Shown piece by piece: positions 53,914-63,536 of a DNA stretch of 64,000 bases. The translations under genes and the position numbers were made by a program. Numbering within the stretch: the first letter of the stretch is position 1; every line of letters starts with the position of its first letter. Source of the stretch: UBA3478 sp965662045 (GTDB lineage Bacteria > Bacteroidota > Bacteroidia > Flavobacteriales > Flavobacteriaceae); NCBI GenBank assembly GCA_965662045.1, contig CBFIGE010000004.1:62001-126000 (forward strand), given 5' to 3'. The notes beneath the pieces are model-generated. The model saw nothing but the letters and a program-made list of their open reading frames with translations. It did not search any database and was not told where the DNA came from.

Positions 53914-56121
53914 ATGAGACTAAGACTATTCGGGTTTGTGCTCTTATTGACAAGCCTACAATTCATCAATGCGCAAGAAAATAACTATAAAGAGCGACCA
54001 TCTTTTGCCCCGGTAGCCTTAAAAACTTCAGAACCTGTTATAGACGGAAATGTCATAGACGACCCAGTTTGGCAAGATATAGACCCCATTACTGATTTAA
54101 CTCAAGTAACTCCCAATTTCGGAGCGGCGGTAAGTGAAAAAACAGAAATCAGGGTAGCCTATACAAATAACTCTTTTTTGGTCGCTGTGGTTTGTTATGA
54201 TAGCACTCCAGAGCGTATCGTGGTTTCTGATTCCCGAAGAGACGCAAAACTCAATGATGAGGATAGTTTTCAGTTTATAATAGACACCTATAACGACCAA
54301 CAAAATGGGTTTTTGTTCGGAACTAACCCAGATGCCAAACAATACGACGCACAGATTGATAACGAAGGTGACGGAAACTTTTCACGAGCTGGACGTCAGC
54401 AGGGAGGAGTTATTGGAGGAACCAACCTAAATTGGGATGCTTCATGGAATGTGGTCACTCAAAAAGGAGAATTTGGATGGAGCGCTGAGTTTGAAATACC
54501 CATGAAATCTATACGATTCTTATCAGGCCAAGACAAAACATGGGGAATCAACTTTCAAAGAAATATCGCCAAAAACACTGAAATTGCTTTTTGGGCTACT
54601 CTACCTCTGGGGTTTGAAATCAAGAGAGTCTCTATGGCTGGAAAAATGAATGGTATGCATCTCAGGAATCCTAAAAACCTTAAGTTATTTCCCTATGTCA
54701 TCGGTCAAGAAACAAGAGATAATACAGGAGCTTATAACAGCTCTCAAACCAATGGAGATATAGGTGTTGATCTAAAATACAGTTTAACTCCAGGCTTGAC
54801 TTTAGACCTGACATATAATACTGACTTTGCGCAAGTTGAGGTTGACGAACAGCAAATCAATTTAGATCGATTTAATTTATTTTTTCCAGAGAAACGCGCA
54901 TTTTTCTTAGAGAATGCAGGACAATTTTCTGTAGGAAGCCCAGGTGAGGTAGACTTATTTTTTAGTCGTAGAATTGGAATAGGTGAAAACGGCTCGGTAG
55001 TACCAATTGTTGGAGGTGGTCGCATTTCAGGTAAAGTAGGACAAACCAATATTGGACTTTTAGGCATGCAAACAGAAGCTGTGAGTGAAGATGGCTTAAG
55101 AACTAATTTTTCAGTTGCTCGAGTCAATCATGACTTCTCAAAAAGCCGTTCGTCTTTAGGAGCTATTGTGGTTGGTAAAAATGATGTTGGGGCTGGTTCA
55201 GAGAACTTTAATAACGTAATAGCAATAGACGGAAAATTAGGACTGGGTAAAAAGGCTGATATAACAGGATTTATTGCTAAAAGTAACGGGCTTCAAGATC
55301 GTGAACAAGAACATGCATATCAATTCAAAGGAAATTACAATTGGGATGGCTGGCGCGTAAGTTTAGGCTATACCGAACTCGGTGAAGGCTTTAATCCTGA
55401 AGTAGGGTTTTTATTGCGCTCCTCTTTTAAAAAGCCCGAGTTTTTAATTTTTAAACAATGGAGAACAAAAAATTTGGGACCTATATTTGAAGTTAGACCT
55501 CATGTCTCAGGGTTTAGCTATTATGATTTTGACAATCGTTTAATCAGTAGTTTTTTACACGTGGATAATCACTGGGTTTGGCCAAGCGGCTTTGAAATTC
55601 ACACTGGAATTAATTTTAGAACAGAGGGTGTTTTTGAGCCTTTTTCGCTTACTGGAGTTGAAGTTCCAGTTGGAGAATACAATCACCAAGAACTACAGCT
55701 TGTCTTGATAACGAATCCGAATAAGGCTATTAATTTTTACAATAGAACTTTTATTGGAGGATATTACGGCGGAAATCGAATGCAGTTTTCAAACACCATG
55801 AACATTCGTTCTGGCAATAAGTTCTCGGCCAATATCAACCTGACTTACTCTGATTTAAGATTACTTAATGGAGATGTGAACGCTTTGATTACAGGAGCTC
55901 GATTGAGCTATTCGTTTACCCCTAAGATGTTTGTTCAGAGTTTGGTACAGTATAATAATATCACAAATGTCACCTCTTTAAATGCCAGATTTGGATTACT
56001 TCAAAAAGCAAATGCAGGTTTATATGTGGTACTCAATATTGTAAAAGACAAAGATTGGATCGATCAAATAAACAATCAAACTCTGTCTATTAAATACAGT
56101 AGACAGATAGACGTATTATAA
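53914..56121 (+). CDS. DUF5916 outer-membrane protein with CBM9-like N-terminal domain
   Basis: 735 aa with a signal peptide (about 1-20, INAQE). The N-terminal domain (about 35-210; VIDGNVIDDPVWQDIDPITD, FGWSAEFEIPMKSIRF) is the carbohydrate-binding family-9-like fold. The rest is a long amphipathic-strand region (VDLKYSLTPGLTLDLTYNTDFAQVEVDEQQ) typical of DUF5916 barrels. Function unknown; often found beside peptidases or glycan genes. 55 bp after the sulfatase and 71 bp before the S9 gene. Confidence 0.9.
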   Translation: MRLRLFGFVLLLTSLQFINAQENNYKERPSFAPVALKTSEPVIDGNVIDDPVWQDIDPITDLTQVTPNFGAAVSEKTEIRVAYTNNSFLVAVVCYDSTPERIVVSDSRRDAKLNDEDSFQFIIDTYNDQQNGFLFGTNPDAKQYDAQIDNEGDGNFSRAGRQQGGVIGGTNLNWDASWNVVTQKGEFGWSAEFEIPMKSIRFLSGQDKTWGINFQRNIAKNTEIAFWATLPLGFEIKRVSMAGKMNGMHLRNPKNLKLFPYVIGQETRDNTGAYNSSQTNGDIGVDLKYSLTPGLTLDLTYNTDFAQVEVDEQQINLDRFNLFFPEKRAFFLENAGQFSVGSPGEVDLFFSRRIGIGENGSVVPIVGGGRISGKVGQTNIGLLGMQTEAVSEDGLRTNFSVARVNHDFSKSRSSLGAIVVGKNDVGAGSENFNNVIAIDGKLGLGKKADITGFIAKSNGLQDREQEHAYQFKGNYNWDGWRVSLGYTELGEGFNPEVGFLLRSSFKKPEFLIFKQWRTKNLGPIFEVRPHVSGFSYYDFDNRLISSFLHVDNHWVWPSGFEIHTGINFRTEGVFEPFSLTGVEVPVGEYNHQELQLVLITNPNKAINFYNRTFIGGYYGGNRMQFSNTMNIRSGNKFSANINLTYSDLRLLNGDVNALITGARLSYSFTPKMFVQSLVQYNNITNVTSLNARFGLLQKANAGLYVVLNIVKDKDWIDQINNQTLSIKYSRQIDVL

Positions 56122-56192
56122 GGCTTTATGGCTCATCACCAGTATTGGCTTAAAGAATTTTAAAATTTCATAACAACTCAACTTAACCTGTC

Positions 56193-58643
56193 ATGAGAAA
56201 AAAACTGACTCTGCTTTTTGTAATTCTTGTTTGCACTGGGCTATTTGCGCAACAAGACTTGGGCTATCAAACACCTAAAAAAGCCCTGAATGATTTAATT
56301 GACGTCGATTTGGCGCCTACTGTTCTTAGAGATTCTAAAGATGAACATATGGTCTTTGCCTACAGACCAACCTATAAGAGTATAGAAGAGCTTTCGCAGC
56401 TTGAGCTTAGAATTGCGGGTCTTAGATTAGACCCTAATACCCATATCGGAAGTCGAACAACCTACTACACTAAGGTTGAAGTTGTCGATTTAAAACAAAA
56501 AGAGCGAAGACTTCAAGTCGATGGTCTTCCTCAAAACCCGCGCTTTTCTAATTTTTCATGGTCGCCAGACGAATCTCATGTGGCCATGACCCACACGACT
56601 TCTACTGGAGTAGAACTTTGGGTTTTAAATGTAGCTCAGCAAAAAGCCAAACGCATATATGAGGCTAAACTCAACGCGAGTTTGGGTTCTCAATTTGTTT
56701 GGTTAAAGAATAGCAAAGAACTTTTGATCAAGGTCGTTCCAGAGGATAAAGAAGCCTTAATCGATACTTCGAAAAAAACACCAACCGGACCAAAGGTTAC
56801 CGAAAACAACGGAGAAAAAGCGCAAAATAGAACCTATCAAGATTTGATCAAGAATCCGAGCGACGTGTACAATTTTAAGCAACTGACAAGAGCTAAAATT
56901 CTTAAAATCTCTTTAAAAGGAGAGACATCATCTTTTTTGGATGCACGAATGTACAGGGCTATTCGAATCTCACCTGACGGCAAATATGTAATGATAAGCT
57001 TTTTAAAAGAGCCTTTTTCGTATTTGGTTACATACAGTCGTTTTCCGCTGGAAACTCATGTTTACGATATGAACGCCAATCTAATCAAGCTTGTGGACGA
57101 TAGTCCTTTAGAAGAAGTTCGACCAAAAGGTTTTATGGCTTCAAAAAAGGGCAAACGGTCTGTAGCCTGGAGAGCAGATAAGGCGTCTACCTTGTATTTC
57201 ACTCAGGCTTTAGATGAAGGAGACCCTCAAAACAAGGTTGCGTATAGAGACGCGCTTTACCAGTGGAAGGCTCCTTTTAATGAAGCACCAGAGATGACGG
57301 TCATGGTTAAAAACAGAATCTCCAACGTGATTTGGGGAAATGATAAAACTGCTGTAATTAGTGATCGCTGGTGGAACACTCGTAACACTAAAACCTATGT
57401 GTTTGACCCTTCGAAATCTGAACAAATTCCTCAATTGATCTTCGATCGTAACTATCAGGATGTTTACAGCGACCCGGGTAGATTTGTGACGAAAAAGTCA
57501 AAATACAACACCTATGTTTTAAGCCTTGAAGGCAATAATGCTTTTTTAATCGGAAGTGGATTTTCTGACAAAGGACAATTTCCTTTTGTCGACCGCTTAA
57601 ACTTGAGCAACGCGAATACGAGCCGAGTTTATGAGTCTAGCTACACTGATAAATACGAAGGCATTTTGGATTATCAGAGCGATAAAAATCGCCTGTATCT
57701 TCGAATAGAATCACCAAAGGAGTTTCCGAATTACTACTATCGCAATTTGGCTAAGCAAAGTGAACTCGATCAATTGACCTCATTTGAAAACCCATTTAAA
57801 GCCTTAGTTGACGTTGAGAAAGAACTCGTGAGTTACCAAAGAAAAGACGGTTTGGAGTTAAGTGGAGTGCTCTATACGCCAGCAGGCTATGACAAGACAA
57901 ACCCCAATCCGCTTCCTATGATTTTATGGGCTTATCCAAGAGAGTATAAAGACAAAAGTAGCGCGGCTCAAAAGACCAATAATCCAAATCGATTCATTTA
58001 CCCTTCTTGGGGGTCACCAATTTATTGGGTTACTCAAGGGTATGTCGTTTTAGACCGAGCGGCTTTTCCAATTATTGGAGAAGGGGATACAGAACCAAAC
58101 GATTCGTTTAGACCCCAACTCGTAGCCAACGCCGAGGCGGCGATTGATGCTGTTGTAGGATTAGGATACGCTGATCGAGACCGAGTCGCTGTTGGGGGAC
58201 ATAGTTACGGAGCCTTTATGGTGGCAAATTTATTGAGTCATTCGAATCTTTTTGCGGCTGGAATTGCAAGATCGGGGGCCTATAATAGAACGCTTACTCC
58301 TTTTGGCTTTCAAAGTGAGCCTAGGTCTTACTGGGAAGCACCTGAGGTGTATTATACCATGTCGCCTTTTATGCATGCAGATAAAATGAAAACGCCACTT
58401 CTATTGGTGCACGGAGAAGAAGATAACAATTCAGGAACCTACCCCATGCAAAGTGAGCGTTATTACAATGCCCTCAAGGGGTTAGGTGCCACCACTAGAC
58501 TTGTGATGTTTCCAAAGGAAAGTCATGGCTATAGAGCCAAAGAAACTATCTTACATTTAATCTGGGAACAGGACCGCTGGTTAGAGAAACACGTCAAGTC
58601 GAAAAAGACCGACTTGTCAAAAGAAAAAACACCTAAAGGATAG
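56193..58643 (+). CDS. S9 family peptidase, glutamyl-endopeptidase-like
   Basis: 816 aa with a signal peptide (about 1-19, LFAQQ). The early block IAGLRLDPNTHIGSRT resembles the chloroplast glutamyl endopeptidase (CGEP) branch of S9. Beta-propeller first, then the hydrolase with GGHSYGAFM (Ser near 670), Asp in HGEEDNNSGTYP and His in KESHGYRAKE. Exported peptide cleavage. It ends 9 bp before the GntP permease, so peptide hydrolysis and uptake are likely co-expressed. Confidence 0.93.
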   Translation: MRKKLTLLFVILVCTGLFAQQDLGYQTPKKALNDLIDVDLAPTVLRDSKDEHMVFAYRPTYKSIEELSQLELRIAGLRLDPNTHIGSRTTYYTKVEVVDLKQKERRLQVDGLPQNPRFSNFSWSPDESHVAMTHTTSTGVELWVLNVAQQKAKRIYEAKLNASLGSQFVWLKNSKELLIKVVPEDKEALIDTSKKTPTGPKVTENNGEKAQNRTYQDLIKNPSDVYNFKQLTRAKILKISLKGETSSFLDARMYRAIRISPDGKYVMISFLKEPFSYLVTYSRFPLETHVYDMNANLIKLVDDSPLEEVRPKGFMASKKGKRSVAWRADKASTLYFTQALDEGDPQNKVAYRDALYQWKAPFNEAPEMTVMVKNRISNVIWGNDKTAVISDRWWNTRNTKTYVFDPSKSEQIPQLIFDRNYQDVYSDPGRFVTKKSKYNTYVLSLEGNNAFLIGSGFSDKGQFPFVDRLNLSNANTSRVYESSYTDKYEGILDYQSDKNRLYLRIESPKEFPNYYYRNLAKQSELDQLTSFENPFKALVDVEKELVSYQRKDGLELSGVLYTPAGYDKTNPNPLPMILWAYPREYKDKSSAAQKTNNPNRFIYPSWGSPIYWVTQGYVVLDRAAFPIIGEGDTEPNDSFRPQLVANAEAAIDAVVGLGYADRDRVAVGGHSYGAFMVANLLSHSNLFAAGIARSGAYNRTLTPFGFQSEPRSYWEAPEVYYTMSPFMHADKMKTPLLLVHGEEDNNSGTYPMQSERYYNALKGLGATTRLVMFPKESHGYRAKETILHLIWEQDRWLEKHVKSKKTDLSKEKTPKG

Positions 58644-58652
58644 GACTTTAAG

Positions 58653-59969
58653 ATGTCGTTAGTTGTAGTTGGAATTGGAATTTTCGCGCTATTTCTGCTT
58701 GTCGCAGTTATACGATTAAACACTTTTATCTCTTTTATTCTAGTCGCCTTAGGGATTGGAATCTTTCAAGGGATGCCCTTAGATCAATTGGTGGGTTCTT
58801 TAGAGAAAGGAATCGGAAATATTCTCGGCTTTTTAGTTATGATTTTAGGCTTTGGTGCCATGCTAGGTAAACTTGTTGCCGAGAGTGGAGCTGCCCAGCG
58901 AATCACCGAAGGTTTAGTCGCTTTTTTTGGAGTGAAAAACACGAAAATCGCTGTTATGCTTACAGGCTTTTTGGTCGGTATTACACTCTTTTATTCTGTA
59001 GGCTTTGTCATTTTAGTACCCTTGGTATTTACGGTTGCGGCTTCAACAGGACTGCCTTTAATTCAGGTTGCACTACCCATGCTTGCTTCTCTGTCGGTTA
59101 CCCATGGTTTTTTGCCGCCACACCCGGCGCCATCGGCTTTATCTGTGATGTTTGAAGCAGATTTGGGTAAAACCTTGTTGTATGGATTTATTGTTTCTAT
59201 TCCCGCGATACTAATTTCAGGGCCAGTATTGGTTCGTTTTTTACCAAAGGTTCAGGCCAGACCAATTAAAGAATTTCAAGCGAGTCGCGTTTTTACTAAA
59301 GAAGAAATGCCCGGCTTAGGTATAAGTTTGTTGACCACCTTATTGCCAGTACTTATCATTGGAATTGCCACGGTGCTTGTAGAGATAAACAGCTTGTCAG
59401 CGCAAACCATGACTGTTGTTGAATTTATAGGAAACCCTGTTATCGCCTTATTAATTACAGTATTATTTGCCGCTTACGTCTTGGGAATACGCAGAGGTAA
59501 AAGCGTAAAAGAGGTGATGGATATTTATGCCAATTCAATTAAGGGTATTACAATGGTCTTGCTTATTATAGCTGGCTCAGGAGCCCTAAAACAAATTTTA
59601 GTCGATAGTGGAGTTAGTCAAGAAATCGGAGTGATGTTAGAAGGCATCAATATATCTCCACTTATCATTGCCTGGTTTATCGCTACCGTTATTCGATTTA
59701 CAGTGGGTTCTGCTACTGTGGCTGGGCTTACGGCAGCGGGTATTGTGCTTCCACTGGTCAGTGCTACCGATGTAAGCCCAGAACTTATGGTTTTGGCAAT
59801 TGGTTCTGGTAGTTTGATGTTGTCTCATTTGAACGATTCAGGTTTTTGGCTGTTCAAGGAGTATTTTAATCTTACTATAAAAGAAACGTTATCTACTTGG
59901 ACCGTGATGGAAACCAGCATTGGAATTTCTGGTTTATTGGGTGTATTAGCCCTTAATCAATTGATTTGA
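58653..59969 (+). CDS. GntP-family permease (gluconate/D-serine type)
   Basis: 438 aa with about 12 membrane helices. Characteristic stretches: LGKLVAESGAAQRI, the re-entrant LSVTHGFLPPHPAP, and RFTVGSATVAGLTAAGI. GntP carriers move gluconate and related acids; the family also contains the D-serine permease DsdX. With the D-serine-dehydratase-like gene 7 kb away, D-amino acid uptake is a reasonable hypothesis, but gluconate or fucono-acid uptake is equally compatible with the glycosidases. Its end overlaps the convergent GNAT gene by 17 bp. Confidence 0.93.
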   Translation: MSLVVVGIGIFALFLLVAVIRLNTFISFILVALGIGIFQGMPLDQLVGSLEKGIGNILGFLVMILGFGAMLGKLVAESGAAQRITEGLVAFFGVKNTKIAVMLTGFLVGITLFYSVGFVILVPLVFTVAASTGLPLIQVALPMLASLSVTHGFLPPHPAPSALSVMFEADLGKTLLYGFIVSIPAILISGPVLVRFLPKVQARPIKEFQASRVFTKEEMPGLGISLLTTLLPVLIIGIATVLVEINSLSAQTMTVVEFIGNPVIALLITVLFAAYVLGIRRGKSVKEVMDIYANSIKGITMVLLIIAGSGALKQILVDSGVSQEIGVMLEGINISPLIIAWFIATVIRFTVGSATVAGLTAAGIVLPLVSATDVSPELMVLAIGSGSLMLSHLNDSGFWLFKEYFNLTIKETLSTWTVMETSIGISGLLGVLALNQLI

Positions 59970-60414
59970 CGACTTGATGTAGGTGCAATCCTTTGCCCCA
60001 ATAATCGTCCTGGGTTTTTTCGAGTGTATAACCCAATTTCTTAAAGAACGTAGAAGTCTTTTGGGAGGTTGTGATTACAATTTTTTTCACTGTTTTATGA
60101 GGCAAAATATGCGCTTCGCAAAAACGAACGGCCTTGCTTCCTACTCTTTGGCCATGAATCTTAGGGTCAAAAAAAATCCAATCTATTTTAGCGTATTCTT
60201 GCGAGGAAAAAAGACTATATCCAAACCCACCTACCACCTCATTTTTTTTATCATATACTGTAAAGTAAAACTGCCTTTGGGTATTCAAAAACAGAAGATA
60301 ATCTTCAATTTCATCATTGTCAAAGAAGGTAGGCATGTTCAATTTGATCACGCGTGTTAATTCGGCATTGTCACTTATGCTATAGGGATTAAAAGCAACT
60401 TGCAATTCGTTCAT
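59953..60414 (-). CDS. GNAT-family N-acetyltransferase
   Basis: 153 aa. The GNAT core is present: VGGFGYSLFSSQEYAKIDWIFFDPKIHGQRVGSKAVRF with the acetyl-CoA loop (HGQRVGS), then the C-terminal strand with FFKKLGY. Substrate unknown. It overlaps the GH30 gene by 1 bp (TAATG-type coupling) and is convergent with GntP. Confidence 0.85.
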   Translation of the reverse strand: MNELQVAFNPYSISDNAELTRVIKLNMPTFFDNDEIEDYLLFLNTQRQFYFTVYDKKNEVVGGFGYSLFSSQEYAKIDWIFFDPKIHGQRVGSKAVRFCEAHILPHKTVKKIVITTSQKTSTFFKKLGYTLEKTQDDYWGKGLHLHQVVKSID

Positions 60415-61805
60415 TAGGGTTTAGAAAAAGTTACACTGAGTGCAGATTGAGCCGGAACAGTATAGGTGAAAACTTCTTCGAGCCCACTAATTCGAACAGT
60501 ATGCTGTTTTTCGTTTTTGTTGTATAGTAAAACACTGATGCTACCATCTTCATTTTCATAGGCGGTGTTTGGCACACTGTCGTGTTGAGCAGAATGAATT
60601 CTGAAGGCTCCTGGACGAACGAAAGGCGAGGTATGAGCCATGACGTAATACGAAGGGTTGGCGATTACCTTGTTCTGATCTATGGTTATTGCGCCTAAAC
60701 ATCTAGTGCATCCACCCCGGTCTGTGTGCGGTTTTAGTTCGGGGTTATTGCTGAGGTTCCATTCTAAAACGACCTTTGACCAATTATTTGGAGCCCCAAT
60801 CATGAGTTGTTCAAAGTGCCAATTGAAATCCTTTTCGAAGTCTCCGGGAGCCCCTGTCCACTGTTCAGTAAAATAGAGATTTTTTGACGGAAAGGCCTTG
60901 TGAACTTCTGAAAGGGCAGTGATAGATCCTGCATAGAGATGAAATGCTGATCCGTCGATGTAAGCGTTTGCTTCAGGATTACTGAGCACTTCAATAGGAT
61001 AATTGTATTCGTCAGCATTATGATCCCAAATGATGATTTTAGCGTCAATGTTTTCTTTCTCAAAAAGAGGGCCTAAGTGAGCTCCGATAAACTCTGCTTG
61101 ATCGGCAGAACTCATATACATACTGGGATTGTTTCCAGGGTGATGAGGTTCGTTTTGAATTGTAATCGCATCTATTTTTATGCCTTCTTCTGCCATGGCT
61201 TTGATGTATTTTGTGAAATACAAGGCGTATGCTGAATAATATTTTTTGAGCAACTCTCCCCCTCTGCTGTCTTGGTTGCTTTTCATCCACTTTGGGGCTG
61301 ACCAAGGCGATGACATCAATTGTATTTTAGGGTTGATGTTTTTTATTTTTTTCAAAACAGGAAGCAAGTACAAAGTATCTCTGCTCAAGCTAAAACTTGA
61401 CAAGTCTTCATCTTCTTGATTCGAATCTAGGTCATTGTACGACCAGGGAAATTCGTCTAAATCTGAAGCGCCTAAACTCAATCTCAGATAGCTTATTCCC
61501 ATAGCTCCTTTTTGCGTTCCGAAAAGAGCTTGTAGCAAAGAGTCTTGAGGCGCTGTATCCATTTGAAAGATATGTGCTGCACTTCCATTAGTCAAGGTAT
61601 AGCCAAAACCATCCATCTGTTGAAATCGCTGAGTAGTGTCAATGGCAATATCAAGGTCAAAGGCAGAATTTTCAGTTGGTGAAATAGGGGTTATTTTTTG
61701 AGCCCCATTGCTTTGACTTAAAAGCGCATATGTGCTTAAAGTTTTTTTGTCGTTGCAGCCAACAAGCAAGGCTAGTACTGCTATTAAAATTATTGTTTTT
61801 TTCAT
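60414..61805 (-). CDS. GH30 glycoside hydrolase, lipoprotein
   Basis: 463 aa. Lipobox Cys17 (ALLVGCND). The (beta/alpha)8 barrel starts FQQMDGFGYTLTNGSA. Acid/base Glu is in ITIQNEPHHPG, nucleophile Glu in LYFTEQWTG. C-terminal beta domain (PFVRPGAFRI, SISVLLYNKNEKQHTV). GH30 includes glucosylceramidases, beta-1,6-glucanases and xylanases; the subfamily cannot be set by eye. Acts outside the cytoplasm. Overlaps the GNAT gene by 1 bp. Confidence 0.93.
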   Translation of the reverse strand: MKKTIILIAVLALLVGCNDKKTLSTYALLSQSNGAQKITPISPTENSAFDLDIAIDTTQRFQQMDGFGYTLTNGSAAHIFQMDTAPQDSLLQALFGTQKGAMGISYLRLSLGASDLDEFPWSYNDLDSNQEDEDLSSFSLSRDTLYLLPVLKKIKNINPKIQLMSSPWSAPKWMKSNQDSRGGELLKKYYSAYALYFTKYIKAMAEEGIKIDAITIQNEPHHPGNNPSMYMSSADQAEFIGAHLGPLFEKENIDAKIIIWDHNADEYNYPIEVLSNPEANAYIDGSAFHLYAGSITALSEVHKAFPSKNLYFTEQWTGAPGDFEKDFNWHFEQLMIGAPNNWSKVVLEWNLSNNPELKPHTDRGGCTRCLGAITIDQNKVIANPSYYVMAHTSPFVRPGAFRIHSAQHDSVPNTAYENEDGSISVLLYNKNEKQHTVRISGLEEVFTYTVPAQSALSVTFSKP

Positions 61806-61882
61806 GGCTTAAGGTTGTTGATGGAGTGAATCTCATGCCTTTTTCATAACTTACAAGTTAGACTAACTAAACCATTTAAACA

Positions 61883-63145
61883 ATGAGAAAATATTTATTT
61901 ATCCTGCTCTTAGCGGCAGTTCAGTCAACTTTATTTAGCCAACAATTAGTTGAAAATAAGGCGGAATCTGTAGGAATGTCTTCTGAGCGATTGAACACCT
62001 TCAGTAATACTTTTCATCAATATGTGAATCAAGGGCAATTACCGGGCACAGTGACATTGATTGCTCGAAAAGGCCAAGTCGTATATCACGAAGCTATTGG
62101 GATGCAAGACATCGAAAATGAGATTTCAATGACTACTGACGCTATGTTTCGTATAGCCTCTCAAACTAAAGCGATTGTGAGTACAGCGGTGATGATGTTG
62201 CAAGAACGAGGGCAATTGTTAATCAATGACCCTATCAGCAAATACATTCCAGAATTTAAAAACAGTACAGTGGCCGTTAAAAATGAAGATGACTCTTACG
62301 ATGTTGTTCCTGCTAATAGAGAAATTACAATTCGTGATTTACTCACTCACACAGCGGGAATTGGCTATGGATATGGAGTGGCAGCAGATAAGTGGGAAGA
62401 AGCAGACCTGCAAGGCTGGTATTTTGCGCACAGAGATGAAGCGGTTTTGGAAACAGTTAAACGCATAGCATTATTACCACACGATGCACAGCCAGGATCA
62501 CAGTTTGTCTATGGCTACAATACCGATATTTTAGGAGCATTGGTCAATGTGGTTTCAGGGCAAAGTTTGGCTGAGTTTTTAAGTGAACATATTTTAGATC
62601 CATTAGGGATGAATGACACCTATTTTTACCTACCCAAAAATAAGGCAAAACGCTTGGCTACGGTCTACAATATGGTTGACCAAAGATTGGTCCGGGCTCC
62701 TAAAGAGGGAACGATGCAGAGTCAAGGCCATTATGTTAAGGGTCCTCGTAAGAATTACTCAGGAGGAGCTGGTTTAGTTAGCACTGCTATGGATTATGCA
62801 AAGTTTTTGCAGATGATGCTCAATGGAGGAACCTACAACAATCACCGAATACTATCTCGAAAATCTGTTGAATTGATGACCGTAGATCACCTTGGAGGTA
62901 TTGAGTACAGCTGGCAAAACGGAATGGGTTTTGGATTGGGATATTCGATATCAAAAGATTTAGGTCTAAGAGGCGAATTAGGCTCTGTAGGTGAGTTTGG
63001 CTGGGGTGGCGCATACCATTCGAGTTATTGGGTTGACCCTAAAGAAGAACTCGTCGTCGTTTATTTTACACAAGTTATTCCTATTCAAAATGTAGACGAT
63101 CATCAAAAGTTAAGAGCTTTAGTTTATCAGGCCATTATCGATTAA
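61883..63145 (+). CDS. Serine hydrolase (class C beta-lactamase/DD-peptidase fold), secreted
   Basis: 420 aa with a signal peptide (about 1-19, TLFSQ). SxxK motif at Ser93-Gln-Thr-Lys96. The following FVYGYNTDILG corresponds to the YxN region, and the HSSYWVDP segment near the end lies where the KTG-like strand sits. Family members are esterases, D-aminopeptidases or DD-carboxypeptidases. A D-residue-specific peptidase would suit the nearby D-amino acid genes, but this is not shown. Dabb gene 4 bp downstream. Confidence 0.9.
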   Translation: MRKYLFILLLAAVQSTLFSQQLVENKAESVGMSSERLNTFSNTFHQYVNQGQLPGTVTLIARKGQVVYHEAIGMQDIENEISMTTDAMFRIASQTKAIVSTAVMMLQERGQLLINDPISKYIPEFKNSTVAVKNEDDSYDVVPANREITIRDLLTHTAGIGYGYGVAADKWEEADLQGWYFAHRDEAVLETVKRIALLPHDAQPGSQFVYGYNTDILGALVNVVSGQSLAEFLSEHILDPLGMNDTYFYLPKNKAKRLATVYNMVDQRLVRAPKEGTMQSQGHYVKGPRKNYSGGAGLVSTAMDYAKFLQMMLNGGTYNNHRILSRKSVELMTVDHLGGIEYSWQNGMGFGLGYSISKDLGLRGELGSVGEFGWGGAYHSSYWVDPKEELVVVYFTQVIPIQNVDDHQKLRALVYQAIID

Positions 63146-63149
63146 CCTT

Positions 63150-63536
63150 ATGAAAAAAATCATTTTATTTTTAGTTATTGCAATGAGTTCAACAGCATTC
63201 TCTCAAGCAGAACCTTTGGAAGGTCCTTTAGTGCACACTGTTTTATTTTGGCTCAATGAGCCGGATAATGCATCTGACCGTTCCGATTTCGAAAAAGCCA
63301 TTAAAGAGTTAATGGCCACAAATCCACAGGCGATTAAATCACATCTTGGAAGACCTGCATCCACAGAGCAAAGAGATGTAGTGGATAATAGCTACACCTA
63401 TCTCTATATGATGACATTTGCCAATGCTGAAGATGAGGCGGCTTACCAAGTAGATCCGACACATTTAAAGTTTGTTGATTCGGCAAATCATTTGTGGAAA
63501 AAAGTAGTGGTTTACGATTCTAGCGCTATTGATTAG
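63150..63536 (+). CDS. Dabb (stress-responsive A/B barrel) domain protein, secreted
   Basis: 128 aa with a signal peptide (about 1-19, AFSQA). The remainder is a ferredoxin-like dimeric A/B barrel: LVHTVLFWLNEPDN, YLYMMTFANAEDEAAYQVDPTHLKFVD, WKKVVVYDS. Role unknown; the fold can form simple lyases or isomerases. 4 bp after the serine hydrolase, same transcript. Overlaps the convergent sulfatase gene by 11 bp. Confidence 0.88.
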   Translation: MKKIILFLVIAMSSTAFSQAEPLEGPLVHTVLFWLNEPDNASDRSDFEKAIKELMATNPQAIKSHLGRPASTEQRDVVDNSYTYLYMMTFANAEDEAAYQVDPTHLKFVDSANHLWKKVVVYDSSAID

